From NCBI GenBank assembly GCA_963815495.1, contig CAWFGW010000031.1, positions 1 through 64,000 of the forward strand: a stretch of 64,000 bases of DNA, read 5' to 3'. Positions 61,231-64,000 of the stretch are shown here, one piece after another; within the stretch, counting starts at the first letter, position 1; the number at the start of each line of letters is the position of its first letter. The notes beneath the pieces were generated by a model. The model did not search any database. It saw only the letters and a list, made by a program, of their open reading frames with translations, and was not told the origin of the DNA. The position numbers and the translations under genes were made by a program. The DNA comes from CAWFGW01 sp963815495 (GTDB taxonomy: Bacteria > Bacteroidota > Bacteroidia > Cytophagales > JAAEPT01).

Positions 61231-61785
61231 ATGGAACTTAAGGATATAGCTTCAATAGCTGGAAAAAGCGGTTTATTTAAGGTGTTGAAGCCTACGAGAA
61301 CAGGAGTTATACTTGAATCTCTTGACGAAGAAAAGAAAAAAAGTATTGTTGGGGCAAATGCTCGAGTTTCCCTTTTGAAGGAGATTTCAATTTATACGAC
61401 AAGTGCTGAATCGTCATTGATGTTGGAGACTGTTTTTGACTCCATATACGAAAAACATAAAGACGAAATACCTGTAAATCCAAAATCAGACCCCGCTGAG
61501 TTAGAGAGTTTCTTAGAAACTATCGTTCCTGATTACGATACAGAGCGTGTATACTTGTCTGACATTAAAAAATTGGTGTCATGGTATTCGACTTTGGTTA
61601 AATTTTCTCCAGAGTTATTTTCTACTAAAAAGGAGGAGACTGAAGAAAAACCTGCTAAGAAAGATACGGCAAAAAAATCTACGACAAAAAAAACAGCTAC
61701 ACCTAAAGCTACTTCAACAAAAAAGCCAACTACCAAAGCAAAAACCACCACTCCTACTGCATCAAAGGCTAAGAGAGGTTCTTAA
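61231..61785 (+). CDS. DUF5606-like protein with Lys/Thr/Ala-rich tail
   Basis: The 184-aa cytosolic protein begins MELKDIASIAGKSGLFKVLK and continues RTGVILESLDEEKKKSIVGA, the typical start of the DUF5606 family of Bacteroidota. The globular part (residues 1-130) includes RVSLLKEISIYTTSAESSL and LVSWYSTLVKFSPELF. The last 50 residues are a low-complexity basic tail (AKKDTAKKSTTKKTATPKAT) like those on DNA- or RNA-binding proteins, so nucleic-acid contact is possible. Function of the family is unknown to me. The 3' end overlaps the convergent beta-barrel gene by four bases, and an intrinsic terminator follows 14 bp after the stop. Confidence 0.8.
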   Translation: MELKDIASIAGKSGLFKVLKPTRTGVILESLDEEKKKSIVGANARVSLLKEISIYTTSAESSLMLETVFDSIYEKHKDEIPVNPKSDPAELESFLETIVPDYDTERVYLSDIKKLVSWYSTLVKFSPELFSTKKEETEEKPAKKDTAKKSTTKKTATPKATSTKKPTTKAKTTTPTASKAKRGS

Positions 61786-62357
61786 ATATGAAATATCATC
61801 AGGAAACTCACTGTATCATTCACTGAGTTTCCTGTTTTTGTGATTGAAATAAAAGATATCGAGTACCTAATTTTTATAGAAGTATTGGCCAAAAACCGAT
61901 AACTCCCACCAATCATTACACTAGCATCTACTTTATTCACTTCTTCCAACGAATTTTTCGATAAAGCTGATGACACTTCCCCATTCAATAAATAACCAAT
62001 TGATGGTCCTCCTTGAAGTTGAAAATATTCATTAAGATTATAGCCCAGCATTAGAGGTAACTCTAAATAGTTTAATTTATATTTTAGAAAAAAAGGGGTA
62101 TCAGCATTACTACTACTTCCTTTTTGAAAGTATAAAATTTCGGGTTGAAACAAGAGTTTATCCGACAGCGGAGATTGCACAGAAACACCAAACTCCAATC
62201 CTAATTTGTTATAGCCAGCCATTCCATCGCCATGAATTTGCGTTGCTGCTGCTCCTGCTATTATACTTGCATTTTTGTTCTGTCCTATTGTGACAATTAC
62301 AAATAGAAATTGTAAAACTAATGTTATAAAAAGAGATTTATTATAATTGATTATCAT
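61782..62357 (-). CDS. Small outer-membrane beta-barrel protein (PorT-like fold)
   Basis: The 191-aa product has a signal peptide (NYNKSLFITLVLQFLFVIVT). The rest is a beta-barrel of the type annotated as PorT-like outer-membrane protein: ASIIAGAAATQIHGDGMAGY, KLGLEFGVSVQSPLSDKLLF, LNYLELPLMLGYNLNEYFQL, GPSIGYLLNG and the final strands KIRYSISFISI...VSFLMIFHI. It should sit in the outer membrane; function is unknown. Its start overlaps the phosphatase gene by 17 bp, so the two are co-transcribed. Its final codons run through the terminator hairpin of the convergent gene. Confidence 0.75.
   Translation of the reverse strand: MIINYNKSLFITLVLQFLFVIVTIGQNKNASIIAGAAATQIHGDGMAGYNKLGLEFGVSVQSPLSDKLLFQPEILYFQKGSSSNADTPFFLKYKLNYLELPLMLGYNLNEYFQLQGGPSIGYLLNGEVSSALSKNSLEEVNKVDASVMIGGSYRFLANTSIKIRYSISFISITKTGNSVNDTVSFLMIFHI
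61800..61839 (+). terminator. Intrinsic terminator after the DUF5606-like gene
   Basis: The stem CAGGAAACTCA (61800-61810) pairs perfectly with TGAGTTTCCTG (61824-61834) and is followed by TTTTTG. It lies 14 bp after the plus-strand stop but inside the last 20 codons of the convergent minus-strand gene, which encode the residues around ITKTGNSVNDTVSFL. Confidence 0.8.
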
Positions 62358-62814
62358 TTTTAATTTTTTTAAAAAGTTCTCTACACGACCTAAGAACTAT
62401 TTGATACACATTTTCAAACCCATCATCATTACCATAGTAAGGGTCTGGCACATCGTAATTACCACTTGAATAAACATCAAAATCTCTCAATAAAAAAATT
62501 TTCGATTTATATTCACTCGACTTTATCGAATTAAAATTCGAACTATCCATGGGGATTATGTAATCAAAATCTTGCAAATCATGATTCTGAAATTGCCGAG
62601 CTCTAGAGGAAAGTAACAAGCCGTGTGAAAAAGCTACTTCTTGCATTCTTTTGTCTGCCAACTCCCCTACATGGTATGCACTAGTACCACATGAATCTAT
62701 TTCAAAAGACGCCCCTAGTTTATTTTCTTCTACTATCTCCTTAAAAACTCCTTCAGCTAATGGTGATCTACAAATGTTACCCAAGCATACAAACAAGACT
62801 TTTATGACACTCAT
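62341..62814 (-). CDS. Low-molecular-weight protein-tyrosine phosphatase
   Basis: The 157-aa enzyme hydrolyses phosphotyrosine through a cysteine nucleophile. The active-site loop CLGNICR (C10 to R16) sits at the N-terminus (VLFVCLGNICRSPLAEGV). SCGTSAYHVGELADKRMQEV and the general-acid region VPDPYYGNDDGFENVYQIV complete the family pattern. The length is typical and all catalytic residues are present. It may act on envelope or polysaccharide regulators, but the sequence does not say. It is the first gene of a two-gene transcript with the beta-barrel protein, overlapping it by 17 bases. It is divergent from the peroxiredoxin gene. Confidence 0.93.
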   Translation of the reverse strand: MSVIKVLFVCLGNICRSPLAEGVFKEIVEENKLGASFEIDSCGTSAYHVGELADKRMQEVAFSHGLLLSSRARQFQNHDLQDFDYIIPMDSSNFNSIKSSEYKSKIFLLRDFDVYSSGNYDVPDPYYGNDDGFENVYQIVLRSCRELFKKIKNDNQL

Positions 62815-62971
62815 ATTTCAGTAGAATTATTTTTGAATGTTAAATTAAAAAATATTTTTTGTTTAACTGGTTACCATTCTTTAGTTCATAGTATATACTG
62901 TTAAATATGTTAATCTAACTTCATATCCTAGATTAATCTATTCATATCCTAATTTATTTGTTTTCTATATT

Positions 62972-63010
62972 AGTAAAGGACTTCGATATTCGAAGTCCTT
63001 TACTTTTTAT
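62972..63010 (+). terminator. Strong hairpin between divergent genes
   Basis: The 14-bp perfect stem (62972-62985 with 62991-63004) has an ATATT loop and a TTTTTATT tail. It lies between two divergent genes (62814 leftward, 63112 rightward), where no protein-coding gene needs terminating. It may end a small plus-strand RNA; a TATTTTTG box at 62828-62835 could be its -7 element. It could also act as a roadblock isolating the two promoters. Confidence 0.75.
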
Positions 63011-63043
63011 TCCCATTTCATCAATAAGTGTTGGTATAAAACC

Positions 63044-63074
63044 TTGAAAATCCACTTAATTCAAAGTATTATTG
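63044..63074 (+). promoter_or_regulatory. Candidate promoter of the peroxiredoxin gene
   Basis: TTG at 63044-63046, a 20-bp spacer and TATTATTG at 63067-63074 approximate the Bacteroidota consensus with one mismatch in the -7 box. The implied transcript starts about 30 bp before the start codon at 63112. Confidence 0.5.
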
Positions 63075-63111
63075 CAGAGTAAAAATTGTCTAAATTAAAA
63101 TCAAAAACAAT

Positions 63112-63741
63112 ATGTCATTAGTAGGAAAAAAAGCTCCTGAATTTAGTGCGCCTGCAGTTATTAACGGGACTGAAATAGTAGAGGATTTTTCGTTAAGCCA
63201 ATTCTTAGGAAAAAAGGAAGTAGTATTTTTCTTTTACCCAAAGGATTTTACGTTTGTTTGCCCAACTGAACTATTAGCTTTTCAAGCTAAACTTGGTGAG
63301 TTTGAAAAAAGAGGCGTTGCTGTGGTGGGTTGTTCAACAGACACCGAAGAAACTCACTTAGCATGGTTGACAACTCCAAAAAACAAAGGCGGAATTGAAA
63401 GTGTAAAATATCCTATAGTGGCTGATACGGCTAAAACTATTGCGACAAATTTTGGTGTATTAGGAGGTGACTATACTTACAATGATGATGGTGAATTAAT
63501 TTTTGAGGGAGCTCCAATCGCTTATCGAGGAACTTTTTTAATCGATAAAGAAGGAATCGTTCGACACGAAGTGGTTAATTTCTTCCCTATTGGAAGAAGT
63601 ATTGACGAAGAGTTGAGAACAGTGGATGCATGGCAATATTCTGAAAAACATGGTGAAGTATGTCCTGCTAACTGGCAACAAGGTGAAGAGGCTATGAAAG
63701 CCACTAAAGAAGGAGTATCCGATTATCTTTCAAAGAACTAA
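63112..63741 (+). CDS. Typical 2-Cys peroxiredoxin (AhpC/Prx1 type)
   Basis: The 209-aa enzyme reduces hydrogen peroxide and organic peroxides in the cytoplasm. The peroxidatic Cys50 is in FYPKDFTFVCPTELLAF and the resolving Cys184 in EKHGEVCPANWQ. YRGTFLIDKEGIVRHEVVNF is the conserved late segment. The length is normal and both cysteines are present, so it should be active and recycled by a disulphide reductase elsewhere. It is a single-gene unit with its own candidate promoter and a strong terminator. The start MSLVGKKAPEFSAPAV is the usual one for the family. Confidence 0.95.
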   Translation: MSLVGKKAPEFSAPAVINGTEIVEDFSLSQFLGKKEVVFFFYPKDFTFVCPTELLAFQAKLGEFEKRGVAVVGCSTDTEETHLAWLTTPKNKGGIESVKYPIVADTAKTIATNFGVLGGDYTYNDDGELIFEGAPIAYRGTFLIDKEGIVRHEVVNFFPIGRSIDEELRTVDAWQYSEKHGEVCPANWQQGEEAMKATKEGVSDYLSKN

Positions 63742-63759
63742 TCCTATAGCAAGCAACAC

Positions 63760-63812
63760 AAAGGCTATCTGAGTGAGTTATTTCTTATGATCACATCCAG
63801 ATAGCCTTTTTT
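63760..63812 (+). terminator. Intrinsic terminator of the peroxiredoxin gene
   Basis: The stem AAAGGCTATCTG (63760-63771) pairs with CAGATAGCCTTT (63798-63809) around a 26-base loop and is followed by a T-run. It lies 18 bp after the peroxiredoxin stop and just before waaA. Confidence 0.8.
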
Positions 63813-63823
63813 ATTACTAGTTG

Positions 63824-64000
63824 ATGAAATTAATATACGTTACAGGAATTTGGCTCTATGGATTAATTGCTTTCCTATCATCATTTTTTAATAAAAAAGC
63901 TAGGCAATTTATCAAAGGAAGAAAAAACCTATTTTATTTTTTACATAAAGAAATCAACACTAATCCAGGTGAATATATTTGGTTTCATTGTGCCTCTTTA
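63824..64000 (+). CDS. waaA: Kdo transferase WaaA, 5' part only
   Basis: The first 59 codons are present and the gene runs off the window. The protein starts MKLIYVTGIWLYGLIAFLSS, an N-terminal membrane anchor. It continues FNKKARQFIKGRKNLFYFLH and GEYIWFHCASL, the opening of WaaA/KdtA, in which the WFHCASLGE segment precedes the catalytic Glu region. The enzyme adds Kdo to lipid A at the inner membrane during lipopolysaccharide synthesis. The start follows the peroxiredoxin terminator by 11 bases, so its promoter must be very close or within that terminator region. Confidence 0.85.
   Translation, partial: MKLIYVTGIWLYGLIAFLSSFFNKKARQFIKGRKNLFYFLHKEINTNPGEYIWFHCASL

Overview
The window is chromosomal DNA from a member of the Bacteroidota, probably a free-living Cytophagales-like lineage. 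The evidence is AT-rich DNA, Bacteroidota-type promoters (TTTG-N19-TAnnTTTG), a type IX secretion (T9SS) C-terminal sorting domain on a secreted protease, a PorT gene beside ubiE, a PorE-like OmpA protein, and giant secreted YD-repeat/RHS proteins of the kind found in this phylum. No rRNA, tRNA or CRISPR array was seen.

Left region (about 1-12.2 kb): accessory DNA. Small secreted proteins, lipoproteins and hypothetical proteins, a T9SS-sorted M43-like protease and a DDE transposase sit in short blocks, nearly all on the minus strand. The blocks are separated by a dispersed repeat built from a pyrimidine-rich box A and a 30-45 bp box B ending in GGACGGTGCAGGG. At 2.1-3.1 kb box A has expanded into a tandem array of roughly 116/118 bp units. 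An orphan RHS core with an alternative tip (9.8-11.8 kb) is cut off by one of these repeats.

Centre-left (12.2-38.2 kb): one compact minus-strand operon of about 26 kb. In transcription order it encodes a small lipoprotein, an SpvB/TcB-like protein (1853 aa), a secreted protein carrying an RHS-associated tail (1007 aa), a middle RHS-shell protein (1713 aa), a 3844-aa protein (beta-helix, SprB-like repeats, YD repeats interrupted by a predicted beta-propeller, RHS core, HExxH tip) and a 150-aa candidate immunity lipoprotein. Every large subunit has its own signal peptide. Read in order they look like one giant Bacteroidota RHS protein divided into four separately secreted polypeptides. This is the most unusual system in the window.

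Centre (38.7-42.9 kb): housekeeping genes xerD, aroQ, a SerC-like aminotransferase, rnhA and a saccharopine dehydrogenase-family gene.

42.9-56.5 kb: a signalling and transport block. It has four GAF-domain proteins (three with HAMP-type linkers), a solo CheR methyltransferase, a SpoIIE/PP2C-type phosphatase output, an ABCG-type transporter with a TerB-like N-terminus, a lipoprotein and a small secreted protein. No CheA, CheW, CheB or classical MCP signalling tip is present.

Right (56.5-64 kb): envelope and housekeeping genes porT, ubiE, a PorE-like TPR/PD40/OmpA protein, engB (ysxC), a TonB-C-domain protein, a DUF5606-like protein, a small outer-membrane beta-barrel, a low-molecular-weight tyrosine phosphatase, a 2-Cys peroxiredoxin and the start of waaA. 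Several intrinsic terminators and promoters are visible here.
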